Shown: piece by piece, positions 57,113 through 64,000 of the stretch | Numbering within the stretch: position 1 is the first letter of the stretch | Layout of the letters: every line of letters starts with the position of its first letter | Virus record (IMG/VR): IMGVR_UViG_3300007513_000952 | Span: 1-64,000 of that record | From: a virus | Reading direction: 5' to 3' (one strand) | DNA length: 64,000 bases | Notes under the pieces: model-generated | Seen by the model: the letters and a program-made list of their open reading frames with translations, nothing else | Database searches by the model: none | What the model was told of the DNA's origin: nothing | Program-made: the position numbers and the translations under genes

Positions 57113-58267
57113 ATGTCACGAAAAATACTAGAAAAAAATTTCTGTGTATTACCTTGGACAGGTTTTGAACTAGAACCTGACGGTGTAGTAAAAAACTGCA
57201 TTATCTCAAAAGAAACTATTGGCAACATACATCAAAATAGCATAGAAGATATTCTTCAATCAGAAAAGAATCTTGAGATTAAAGCTCAAATGCTAAACAA
57301 AGAATTCCCAAATAATTGTGCAGGTTGTTATTTTCAAGAAAAAGATCGTGCAACAAATTTTGAAAGTATTAGTAGTAGACTATATTATGCAAAAGAATTA
57401 GGCCCACACATTGACAATAAATTACTAGACAAAAAAGATAACTTTGATTTAAGTCATGTTGATCTCAGATGGAATAATAAATGCAATCAGGCCTGTGTTT
57501 ATTGTTACCCAGAATACAGTAGTAAATGGGCACAAGAATTAAACATTAAACAAGAGTTTGAAAAAGGAAATGTTGAAAAAGTAAAACAATATGTCTTTAA
57601 AAATATTAAAAAATTAAAAAACATCTATCTTGCTGGTGGTGAACCTTTACTTATAAACGAAAATCGTGAATTTTTAAAATTATTATTAGAACAAAATCCA
57701 GATGTACATATAAGAGTAAACACAAATTTAAGTTCAACAAAAACTGGAGTATTTGAATTATTGTGTAAATTTAAAAATGTCCATTGGACGGTAAGTGTTG
57801 AATCCATGGATAAGGAATATGAATATATTAGATACCATAGTTCATGGAAAGACTTTATAAAAAATCTAAAATACATACAAACACTTAATCATAAAATTAG
57901 TTTTAATATGTTGTATTTCATTTTAAACTACAAAAGCATATTTGATTGCATTGATTACTTTAAATCGATAGGATTTCACAATAATAGTTTTATAATAGGA
58001 CCATTATATACACCATTGTTTTTAAATGTTAGACATTTACCAAAAAATATAAAAGAAGAAGTTATTACTATGTTTGAAAACAAAATTGCTGAACAACCAG
58101 GATTTTACCTACAAAATAGTTTGGAAAATTGCTTAAAGTATTTGACTGAAAATGGTTTTAATGCTAATATAGAACTAACAAGACAAAACATTAAAAAAAT
58201 GGATTTAAGAAGAAAATTAGATAGCGAAAAAGTATTTCCAGAATTATACAAAGAGGTACTAAATTGA
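57113..58267 (+). CDS. twitch/SPASM-type radical SAM protein (3 of 4)
   Basis: The 384-residue protein starts SRKILEKNFCVLPWTGFEL and has VKNCIISKETIGNIHQNSIE then NCAGCYFQEKD, and the cluster motif CNQACVYCYPEYSS (about residue 123), IYLAGGEPLLINENR (SAM), WTVSVESMDKEYEYIRYHSS. It is the first gene of the operon. Its stop overlaps the next TTG start. Target unknown; sugar-related neighbours hint at modification of a sugar or glycoprotein. Confidence 0.9.
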   Translation: MSRKILEKNFCVLPWTGFELEPDGVVKNCIISKETIGNIHQNSIEDILQSEKNLEIKAQMLNKEFPNNCAGCYFQEKDRATNFESISSRLYYAKELGPHIDNKLLDKKDNFDLSHVDLRWNNKCNQACVYCYPEYSSKWAQELNIKQEFEKGNVEKVKQYVFKNIKKLKNIYLAGGEPLLINENREFLKLLLEQNPDVHIRVNTNLSSTKTGVFELLCKFKNVHWTVSVESMDKEYEYIRYHSSWKDFIKNLKYIQTLNHKISFNMLYFILNYKSIFDCIDYFKSIGFHNNSFIIGPLYTPLFLNVRHLPKNIKEEVITMFENKIAEQPGFYLQNSLENCLKYLTENGFNANIELTRQNIKKMDLRRKLDSEKVFPELYKEVLN

Positions 58268-59439
58268 AAATATTTTACATGGGTTTAGAACCCTATGAAG
58301 GACGATATACATTACAATTAACAGAATGGACTAAACGTGTTTATAAAAAACGTGATATTGACTATGTGATTGTTCCAGGTACTACTATTGACGATTCAAA
58401 AGCAATAGTAACAGGACAAGTTTTAGATGCACATGGCAGAAGTTATTTTGGTATGAGCCAAATGATGAATCTTGTACAAATGATGAAAGCTGGCGAAGTT
58501 ACTTCCGAGGATATAATATTTTTTGAGGATATGTTCCAACCAGGAATGGAATCTCTTCCATATATTTTACACCAAGTTGACAAAGAGCATATGCCAACAA
58601 TATATTTGAGATGTTTAGCACAGGCAATTGATCCTGATGACTTTGTACACGTTTGGGGAATGAGCAAATGGATGAGTTTATATGAACAGATGTGTAATGA
58701 AATTCCAAATGTCAATATACTTGCAACAAACGAAGAAATGGTTGCACATATGCGTATAGCAAACTGGAAAGCACCTATATACAATATATCTGGTTTAAGT
58801 TTTGGCAAAGAAGAAGTACAAGAAAGAGTTCCTAATAGAAAAGCATTTAATGATAGAAAAATGAGAGTAATATTTGGAGCAAGATGGGATCAAGAAAAAC
58901 AACCAGGATTTTTTATGGATATGATTGATCACTGGAAAGCAAATCCAAAATTACCAGAAGTAGAATTTGCAATATGTTGTGGCGGTCCTTTAAGAAGTAA
59001 TAACACTTCTTATGTAAACAGAGCAAGAATAATGGAACAAGACGGTACATTAAAAATATATGAAAATTTAAAAAAGAATGAATACTACAACATACTTGCA
59101 GATTCAAGAGTATTGTTTAATTGTGCATTACAAGATTGGACATCCAATACAGTATCAGAAGCAGACTCATTAGGCACAAACGTATTGTTTCCAGCATACA
59201 GAACATTTCCAGAAGTATTTGCTAACGATGAAACAAGAATGTATATTCCATGGAGCGGTAGAGACGCAATGGAAAAATTAAAAGTATTATTAATGAAACC
59301 ATCCCCTAGTATAGGTCAAATATCTGATTGGACAGACGGTACAATAGATAGAATGATTGACATTATGACAGGCACGGGAGAACAATGGAGAAGAGATGGA
59401 AAACACTACAGAACACCAGTTTCCGAGTCCAAGTATTAA
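58264..59439 (+). CDS. glycosyltransferase (GT-B, GT4-like)
   Basis: The start codon is probably TTG at 58264 (overlapping the preceding TGA, after AGAGG); ATG 58279 is an alternative. The 391-residue protein has an N-terminal Rossmann half, then RVIFGARWDQEKQPGFFMD and VEFAICCGGPLRSN and the donor-site NTVSEADSLGTNVLFPAYRT with EVFANDE (E-x7-E-type). It would transfer a sugar from UDP- or GDP-sugar. GalE follows, so UDP-Gal or UDP-Glc is a plausible donor. Confidence 0.82.
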   Translation: MKIFYMGLEPYEGRYTLQLTEWTKRVYKKRDIDYVIVPGTTIDDSKAIVTGQVLDAHGRSYFGMSQMMNLVQMMKAGEVTSEDIIFFEDMFQPGMESLPYILHQVDKEHMPTIYLRCLAQAIDPDDFVHVWGMSKWMSLYEQMCNEIPNVNILATNEEMVAHMRIANWKAPIYNISGLSFGKEEVQERVPNRKAFNDRKMRVIFGARWDQEKQPGFFMDMIDHWKANPKLPEVEFAICCGGPLRSNNTSYVNRARIMEQDGTLKIYENLKKNEYYNILADSRVLFNCALQDWTSNTVSEADSLGTNVLFPAYRTFPEVFANDETRMYIPWSGRDAMEKLKVLLMKPSPSIGQISDWTDGTIDRMIDIMTGTGEQWRRDGKHYRTPVSESKY

Positions 59440-60427
59440 CACACTTACAAGATCTGTATTAGTTACAGGTGGAGGTGGCTATGTGGGTTCTCACACTTGC
59501 AAATTATTATCTAAAAATGGATACGTTCCTGTAACTGTTGATAGACATTACAGAGAAGGACTAGTATCGTTTGGGCCAAATTATAATTTACATCTACCAC
59601 AAGAAATTAATAGATTAGATGAAATTATTAAAAGACATAACATTACAAGTTGTATACATTTTCTGGCCAGCACATCAGTATCTGAATCTGTTACAAATCC
59701 CTCATTATATTATAAAAACAATCTTATAAACACAATTACATTACTAGACAAATTAGTTTCTTTAGATATTAAATCATTTGTATATTCTTCTAGTGCGGCA
59801 GTTTATGGCAATCCAGGAATGAAACTATGCAAAGAAACAGATCAATGCAATCCAATTAGTTCTTATGGTGGAAGTAAATTAATGATAGAACAAGTTTTAA
59901 AAGATTATCATAGAGCATATGGTATATCATCAGTAGGATTAAGGTATTTTAATGCCGCTGGAGCAGACCCAGAAGGAGACGTTGGAGAATTAAGAGAAAA
60001 AGAAACACATATAATACCATTAGCCATTAAAGCATCTAGGCAACTAAAAACATTTAAATTATTTGGTGCAAAATTTCCAACAGAAGATGGCACGTGTGTT
60101 AGAGATTATGTTCATGTTATGGACCTTGCAGATGCACACATTAAGGCTTTAAACTATGCTCATGAAAATAATTGTGCCGATGTTTTTAATTTAGGTTCTG
60201 GAGCACCTGTTTCTAATAGAGAATTATTAGATGTTATACAAAAGCATACAGGTAAAATGGATATTAAATTTGAGCCAAGCAGAGCAGGGGATCCTGCATA
60301 TCTTGTAGCAGATATAACAAAGGTAAAAGAAATATTAAATTGGGAACCAACACAAAGTTCAATTGATAATATAGTAGCAACTGCATTAAGATGGTATAAT
60401 AAGATGCACAAGAAAGATATCCATTAA
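59396..60427 (+). CDS. galE: UDP-glucose 4-epimerase
   Basis: GalE interconverts UDP-glucose and UDP-galactose using NAD. The 343-residue protein has TGGGGYVGSHTCKLLSKNGY (NAD binding), ASTSVSESVTNPSLYYKNN, SSSAAVYGNPGMKLC, the YxxxK pair in SYGGSKLMIEQ, GLRYFNAAGADPEGDVGE, and TCVRDYVHVMDLADAH. The ATG overlaps the glycosyltransferase by 44 bases, downstream of a GGAGAAGAG site. It probably feeds that glycosyltransferase. Confidence 0.95.
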   Translation: MENTTEHQFPSPSINTLTRSVLVTGGGGYVGSHTCKLLSKNGYVPVTVDRHYREGLVSFGPNYNLHLPQEINRLDEIIKRHNITSCIHFLASTSVSESVTNPSLYYKNNLINTITLLDKLVSLDIKSFVYSSSAAVYGNPGMKLCKETDQCNPISSYGGSKLMIEQVLKDYHRAYGISSVGLRYFNAAGADPEGDVGELREKETHIIPLAIKASRQLKTFKLFGAKFPTEDGTCVRDYVHVMDLADAHIKALNYAHENNCADVFNLGSGAPVSNRELLDVIQKHTGKMDIKFEPSRAGDPAYLVADITKVKEILNWEPTQSSIDNIVATALRWYNKMHKKDIH

Positions 60428-61563
60428 TGGATCCAAAGAAAAAATACCATTTATTCAAAACAAATAAAAATTTTTGTGTTGTTCCGTGGACTAATTTTGA
60501 AATATACACAAATGGAGATGTTAGAACCTGTTCAATGGGTGGCGAAACTTTAGGCAATATTAACAATCAAGATATTGAAGATATTTTACAAAGTGATACT
60601 ATTAAACGAATTAAATCAAATATGCTAGAAAATAAACCAGATAAAAACTGTGTATCATGCTATCACAGATCTATTGAAGATAAAAATTTTTCATATCTAC
60701 GAGATCATTACAACAAATTACTGGTCAAAGCAGATGTTGATTATGAAAACATTGAAACTTTTGATATGCACTGTATTGATTTGCATTGGTCTAATATATG
60801 TAATTTACGTTGTATAATGTGTAATCCACAACAAAGCAGTTTGATTGCAAAAGATGAAAAGGAAATTATTACTCCAGTTAATAAAAAAAGTGTAGAAAAA
60901 ATAATACAAATGACTGTTAAAAATCAAGCAAAAATAAAAGAAATATACTTGAGTGGTGGAGAACCATTTTATATTCCTTACAATGTACAACTTTTAAAAC
61001 AACTGGAAAATAAAGATGTACCATTAAGAATTAATACTAATATGCAATGGAAAAAAACAAATCCTTTATTACAAGCATTGAAAAATTTTAATAATGTTCA
61101 ACTCACAATGAGTGCTGATGCTGTAGGTGATAAATTTAATTATATAAGAAACGGAGCGGATTGGGACTTGTTTTGTAATAATTTAGAATATATTAAAAAC
61201 AATACAAATTTTTCAATCAGAGTAAACACAATTTTTAGTATAATCAATGCTGATTGTATAGATAATTTAATTAATTATTTTTATAACCAAATGAATATAA
61301 CTGACATGACTATTAATTTAGTATATGTTCCTAATGCAATGGATCCAAGAAACTACCCTGCAGGAAAAAAAACAAATATCATATCTAAATTGCAAAAAAT
61401 TAAAAAAACTATATCTAACGAACACACAAATTTACTTAATAATTTAGAAAATTGTATCATGCAAATAAGTTTGGAAAATATAAAAGATTATGTTCCTACG
61501 TTAGATCATGTTACAAAAAAACATAAAACAAATTGGAGACAAGTATTTGTAGATTTAGTATGA
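60427..61563 (+). CDS. twitch/SPASM-type radical SAM protein (4 of 4)
   Basis: The 378-residue protein starts on the galE stop (TAATG). It has KNFCVVPWTNFEIYTNGDVR, TCSMGGETLGNINNQ, NCVSCYHRSIEDKN, then CNLRCIMCNPQQSS (about residue 125), IYLSGGEPFYIPYN and VQLTMSADAVGDKFNYIRNG. It is most like the protein at 57113, suggesting a duplication around the glycosyltransferase and galE. Function unknown. Confidence 0.9.
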   Translation: MDPKKKYHLFKTNKNFCVVPWTNFEIYTNGDVRTCSMGGETLGNINNQDIEDILQSDTIKRIKSNMLENKPDKNCVSCYHRSIEDKNFSYLRDHYNKLLVKADVDYENIETFDMHCIDLHWSNICNLRCIMCNPQQSSLIAKDEKEIITPVNKKSVEKIIQMTVKNQAKIKEIYLSGGEPFYIPYNVQLLKQLENKDVPLRINTNMQWKKTNPLLQALKNFNNVQLTMSADAVGDKFNYIRNGADWDLFCNNLEYIKNNTNFSIRVNTIFSIINADCIDNLINYFYNQMNITDMTINLVYVPNAMDPRNYPAGKKTNIISKLQKIKKTISNEHTNLLNNLENCIMQISLENIKDYVPTLDHVTKKHKTNWRQVFVDLV

Positions 61564-62171
61564 AGACAGCATTATTAATTGGTTGTGGCGGAAAAAGAGG
61601 AGAAGATTTAATAAAAGGTTGCCAACAGGCTGACTTTGACGTAATTAATATAGGTTCTAGTGAATCTAAATTAAAAAATGTAGAAAACATTAAGATTGAT
61701 TGGAGAACCTTTGATATAATACAAATGCATAAAATTTATAAACAACTGTCTTACAATTTTGACTTTATATTTTTTAATCAAAATTCATCGGCGTTGGCAA
61801 AAGAAAATTTTATTAATACAATTAAAACTGTAGATTTATGGAGTTTAACTAAGAGCTGGAGTAAAAGTTATTGGTTAAGTTGTCAATTTCCTTTTATAAT
61901 AATCAAAACACTAGAAGAACAAAATAAGTTAGATAAAAATGCTACTATAGGTTGGATGCTGTCTAGTTACATTGATAAAAATGTTAAAGGTGTTGACGAC
62001 TATGCTGATTACAGTGGTTATAAATTTACAAACTATTTAATAATGAAAAACTTTAATACAAAATACCAATGTTTTGGTATTAATCCCAAATTTGGTTCTT
62101 CTGACTATACAGATTTAATTTATAAAATTTGTAGCAACCAAATTAAATGCAATGGACAAATAATTGAATAA
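61560..62171 (+). CDS. short-chain dehydrogenase-like protein
   Basis: I chose ATG 61560, sharing ATGA with the preceding stop (203 residues). A Rossmann start (TALLIGCGGKRGEDLIKGCQ) and YADYSGYKFTNYLIMKNF (a YxxxK-type pair) fit an SDR. Other SDR elements are weak and the NAD-binding glycine pattern is atypical, so it may be a degenerate or specialised member. It completes the sugar/radical SAM operon and could reduce a sugar intermediate. Confidence 0.65.
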   Translation: MKTALLIGCGGKRGEDLIKGCQQADFDVINIGSSESKLKNVENIKIDWRTFDIIQMHKIYKQLSYNFDFIFFNQNSSALAKENFINTIKTVDLWSLTKSWSKSYWLSCQFPFIIIKTLEEQNKLDKNATIGWMLSSYIDKNVKGVDDYADYSGYKFTNYLIMKNFNTKYQCFGINPKFGSSDYTDLIYKICSNQIKCNGQIIE

Positions 62172-62175
62172 TTGT

Positions 62176-62204
62176 TTGACAAAATGGTGCAACTACTGTA
62201 AAAT
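62176..62204 (+). promoter_or_regulatory. sigma70-type promoter TTGACA-N17-TAAAAT
   Basis: TTGACA (62176-62181) and TAAAAT (62199-62204) are 17 bases apart. AAGGAG and ATG 62223 follow with a normal 18-base gap. Confidence 0.75.
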
Positions 62205-62222
62205 AGTATATAAGGAGATACA

Positions 62223-62423
62223 ATGACAAATGAAGAAGACAAAAGCTATGAAAATGAATCGGCCAGTCCATCACCAATGGTACAAATCTCAATTAAAGAG
62301 TATGACAAACTCAAAGAACATCAAAAATATATTACAGATAAAAGTTTAATTGCTGTAATTGATAAAATTGAAGAGTTAGTTAGAGCATTAAGAAAACACA
62401 TAGTTAGAACAGATATAGAATAA
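62223..62423 (+). CDS. small hypothetical protein upstream of folE
   Basis: This 66-residue, acidic-then-helical protein has a good AAGGAG site. Landmarks are ENESASPSPMVQISIKEYDK and VIDKIEELVRALRKHIVRTD, a likely coiled coil. It is expressed with folE and may be a regulatory partner. Not recognised. Confidence 0.65.
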   Translation: MTNEEDKSYENESASPSPMVQISIKEYDKLKEHQKYITDKSLIAVIDKIEELVRALRKHIVRTDIE

Positions 62424-62426
62424 TAT

Positions 62427-63137
62427 ATGGATGACACTTTAAAAGACAGTTGGATTGTTAAAGGTCCAATATCAAAAACAATTAAAGACAGAATTAAAAA
62501 AGCAGGAAAAAGATTTCACTGTAATGATAATATTTCTGAATATATTGAGGATGGTGACTTAGAAAAATTACAAGTAGAGGTACAAGAAAAATTACAAGGA
62601 GTTTTGGAAAGTCTTGTAATTGATACAGAAAACGATCACAACACACAAGAAACTGCAAAACGTGTCGCAAAAATGTACATCAAAGAAACATTTGGTGGCA
62701 GATATAATCCAATGCCAAGAATTACACACTTTCCTAATATGGGATATAAGAGTATGTACACTAGTGGTCCAATCAGTATTAAATCAACGTGTGCTCACCA
62801 TTTACAAAACATTGTAGGTAATGCTTGGGTAGGTATTATTCCAAATGGCAAAGTTATCGGATTAAGTAAGTTTAATAGAATTATTCACCATATTGTAGAA
62901 AGACCACAAATACAAGAAGAGATGACAACACAAATTGCTGATGCATTAAAAGAATATGCACATACAAGTCATATTGCAGTAGTAGTTAAAGCAGAACATC
63001 ATTGCATGACACACAGAGGCGTAAGAGAACACGAATCTGATATGACAACTGCAATTATGTTAGGTGCATTTAAAGAAGATCCAGCAACTAGAGATGAATT
63101 TTATAAAATTTGTATGAACATGAAGGGTCATGAATAA
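62427..63137 (+). CDS. folE: GTP cyclohydrolase I
   Basis: FolE makes dihydroneopterin triphosphate from GTP, the first step of both folate and 7-deazaguanine synthesis. The 236-residue protein has HNTQETAKRVAKMYIKETFG, ISIKSTCAHHLQNIVGNAW (zinc Cys and His), GLSKFNRIIHHIVERPQIQE and VVKAEHHCMTHRGVREHESD (second zinc Cys). CAHH replaces the usual CEHH. A long N-terminal extension (about 70 residues) is unlike bacterial FolE. It supplies QueD (6412). Confidence 0.94.
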   Translation: MDDTLKDSWIVKGPISKTIKDRIKKAGKRFHCNDNISEYIEDGDLEKLQVEVQEKLQGVLESLVIDTENDHNTQETAKRVAKMYIKETFGGRYNPMPRITHFPNMGYKSMYTSGPISIKSTCAHHLQNIVGNAWVGIIPNGKVIGLSKFNRIIHHIVERPQIQEEMTTQIADALKEYAHTSHIAVVVKAEHHCMTHRGVREHESDMTTAIMLGAFKEDPATRDEFYKICMNMKGHE

Positions 63138-63405
63138 AAAACAATACCAAAAAGAAAAAGAAAGACAAGCTAACTTACAATCAGATAATGTAGAAATGGA
63201 AAATTGGGTTCCAAGTGAAGGTTCAATAGGCACCGTCGATACTATGAATATAGATTTTGACGTAGGTTATGATTCAGATCAAATGAATTTTGATTTTGAA
63301 AGAGATTTAAGAAAAAAATATCCTGCACTAAAAGATGCTTGGGAGCATTATCAAAATATAAAACAAATGTGTGAAGCAAGAGAAAAAGAAGAAGATGCGA
63401 ATTAA
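63130..63405 (+). CDS. small protein with RKKYPxLxxAWxxY tail
   Basis: The 91-residue protein overlaps folE by 8 bases. Its C-terminus (RKKYPALKDAWEHYQNIKQM) matches the tail of the gene at 4887, while the N-terminus (NKKQYQKEKERQANLQSDNV, then SEGSIGTVDTMNIDFDVG) differs. This tail might bind one shared host or phage target. Its stop overlaps guaC by 11 bases. Confidence 0.72.
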   Translation: MNKKQYQKEKERQANLQSDNVEMENWVPSEGSIGTVDTMNIDFDVGYDSDQMNFDFERDLRKKYPALKDAWEHYQNIKQMCEAREKEEDAN

Positions 63406-64000
63406 CCAAGATCCAAAACTAAATTACGAAGACGTTTTATTACAACCAAAACGTTCCACGTTATCATCAAGAAAAGATGTAGACATGACTCGTAAGTTTA
63501 CATTTCGGAACTCAGACAAAGTAATGAACTTTACACCAATCTTTGCAAGTAATATGGATGGTGTTGGTACATTTAGTATGGCAAAAATATTACAAGAATA
63601 TAAAATGATGACTGTTATTACAAAATCCACTACTCCAGATCAATGGAAAGAGGCAGTAGGCAATGGTGTAAGATTACAAAGTGTTTCTGTATGTACAGGC
63701 ACAAATAAAATGTTTGATGATGAAGCTGAAGATTATACTAATATGCAAGAAATATTAAAAAGTTTTCCTGATATTAAAATGATTACAATAGATGTTGCTA
63801 ATGCATATCATCAAAATATGGTTGGCTTTGTTCAAAAAGTTAGAGAAGAATATCCAGACAAAGTTATTGTAGCAGGTAACGTAGTAACACCTGAGATGAC
63901 CGAAGAATTAATTATTAACGGTGCTGACGTAGTTAAAATAGGAATAGGACCAGGTAGTGTTTGCACTACACGAACAATGACTGGTGTTGGTGTTCCACAA
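63395..64000 (+). CDS. guaC: GMP reductase (3' end beyond window)
   Basis: It converts GMP to IMP with NADPH. The frame from ATG 63395 runs to the end of the window (about 202 residues; the full enzyme has about 350). It matches E. coli GuaC closely: [20 protein letters not shown] then [58 protein letters not shown] and the Cys loop [20 protein letters not shown]. It lies after folE, so it may tune purine pools. The start overlaps the preceding stop by 11 bases. Confidence 0.95.
   Translation, partial: MRINQDPKLNYEDVLLQPKRSTLSSRKDVDMTRKFTFRNSDKVMNFTPIFASNMDGVGTFSMAKILQEYKMMTVITKSTTPDQWKEAVGNGVRLQSVSVCTGTNKMFDDEAEDYTNMQEILKSFPDIKMITIDVANAYHQNMVGFVQKVREEYPDKVIVAGNVVTPEMTEELIINGADVVKIGIGPGSVCTTRTMTGVGVPQ

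Noticed and set aside
53667-61563. Radical SAM proteins as QueE
   Set aside because: QueE is much shorter (about 220 residues) and lacks the N-terminal Cys cluster. These proteins have the twitch/SPASM-type plan and four related copies.
1-64000. tRNA genes, CRISPR arrays and insertion sequences
   Set aside because: Gaps between genes are too short for tRNAs or arrays, and no transposase motif or terminal inverted repeats were seen.

Overview
The window is a densely packed, AT-rich stretch of a T4-like (myovirus) tailed-phage genome, most likely from a marine phage. The diagnostic genes are a family B replicative polymerase (gene 43), a clamp loader large subunit (44), a sliding clamp (45), a GroES-like co-chaperonin in the gp31 role, and T4-type late promoters (TAAATA cores). 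The gene complement (HesB/IscA-type Fe-S protein, peroxiredoxin, QueD, FolE, a TGT/DpdA-like enzyme, four twitch-type radical SAM proteins, 2OG oxygenase, fibres built from a shared N-terminal module) resembles marine T4-like phages of cyanobacteria and SAR11-type alphaproteobacteria. No photosynthesis gene is visible, so a heterotrophic host is my inference. Nearly every gene is on the + strand. Genes abut or overlap by a few bases. No tRNA, IS element or CRISPR array was seen, and no gene-free gap exceeds about 100 bases.

Layout. 0-5.1 kb: a truncated CHASE2-adenylate/guanylate cyclase, small membrane proteins, DUF2061, then exonuclease, SET-domain, GIY-YIG-like and HIT proteins. 5.2-10.4 kb: two related IGNGESR-motif proteins, an Sm-like protein, QueD, a glycosyltransferase, a HesB/IscA-type protein, and the only minus-strand gene (zinc ribbon). 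10.4-18.1 kb: fibre/adhesin-like virion genes. 18.2-23.0 kb: a DnaE-motif protein, GroES-like, ParB-like and clamp loader genes. 23.0-25.9 kb: lysis-like set (M15 peptidase, two spanin-like proteins, holin-like protein) plus a nuclease. 25.9-29.8 kb: DnaJ, peptide deformylase, ClpA. 30.7-35.2 kb: a structural-type protein and a large lipoprotein subtilase with a possible outer-membrane barrel. 35.9-47.2 kb: late-type genes, several beginning with a peptide like the capsid-targeting sequence of T4 internal proteins. 47.2-56.6 kb: DsbA-like protein, gene 43, gene 45, TGT/DpdA-like enzyme, radical SAM protein. 56.6-64 kb: peroxiredoxin, a coupled radical SAM/glycosyltransferase/GalE/radical SAM/SDR operon, FolE, and the start of GMP reductase (cut by the window end).

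How it fits together. Replication genes 43, 44 and 45 are scattered rather than contiguous. The clamp would also support late transcription from the TAAATA promoters. FolE, QueD and the TGT/DpdA-like protein suggest a 7-deazaguanine pathway acting on DNA or tRNA, with QueE and QueC not seen here. GroES-like, DnaJ, deformylase and ClpA form a scattered protein-quality set.

Two patterns stand out. First, in about fifteen late-type and eight sigma70-type promoters the -10 element ends only 5-8 (once 11) bases before the start codon, which predicts leaderless mRNAs. Second, a set of late proteins, including a nucleotidyltransferase-HAD fusion and a P-loop kinase, carries N-termini resembling T4 capsid-targeting peptides, which suggests enzymes packaged in the head and injected.
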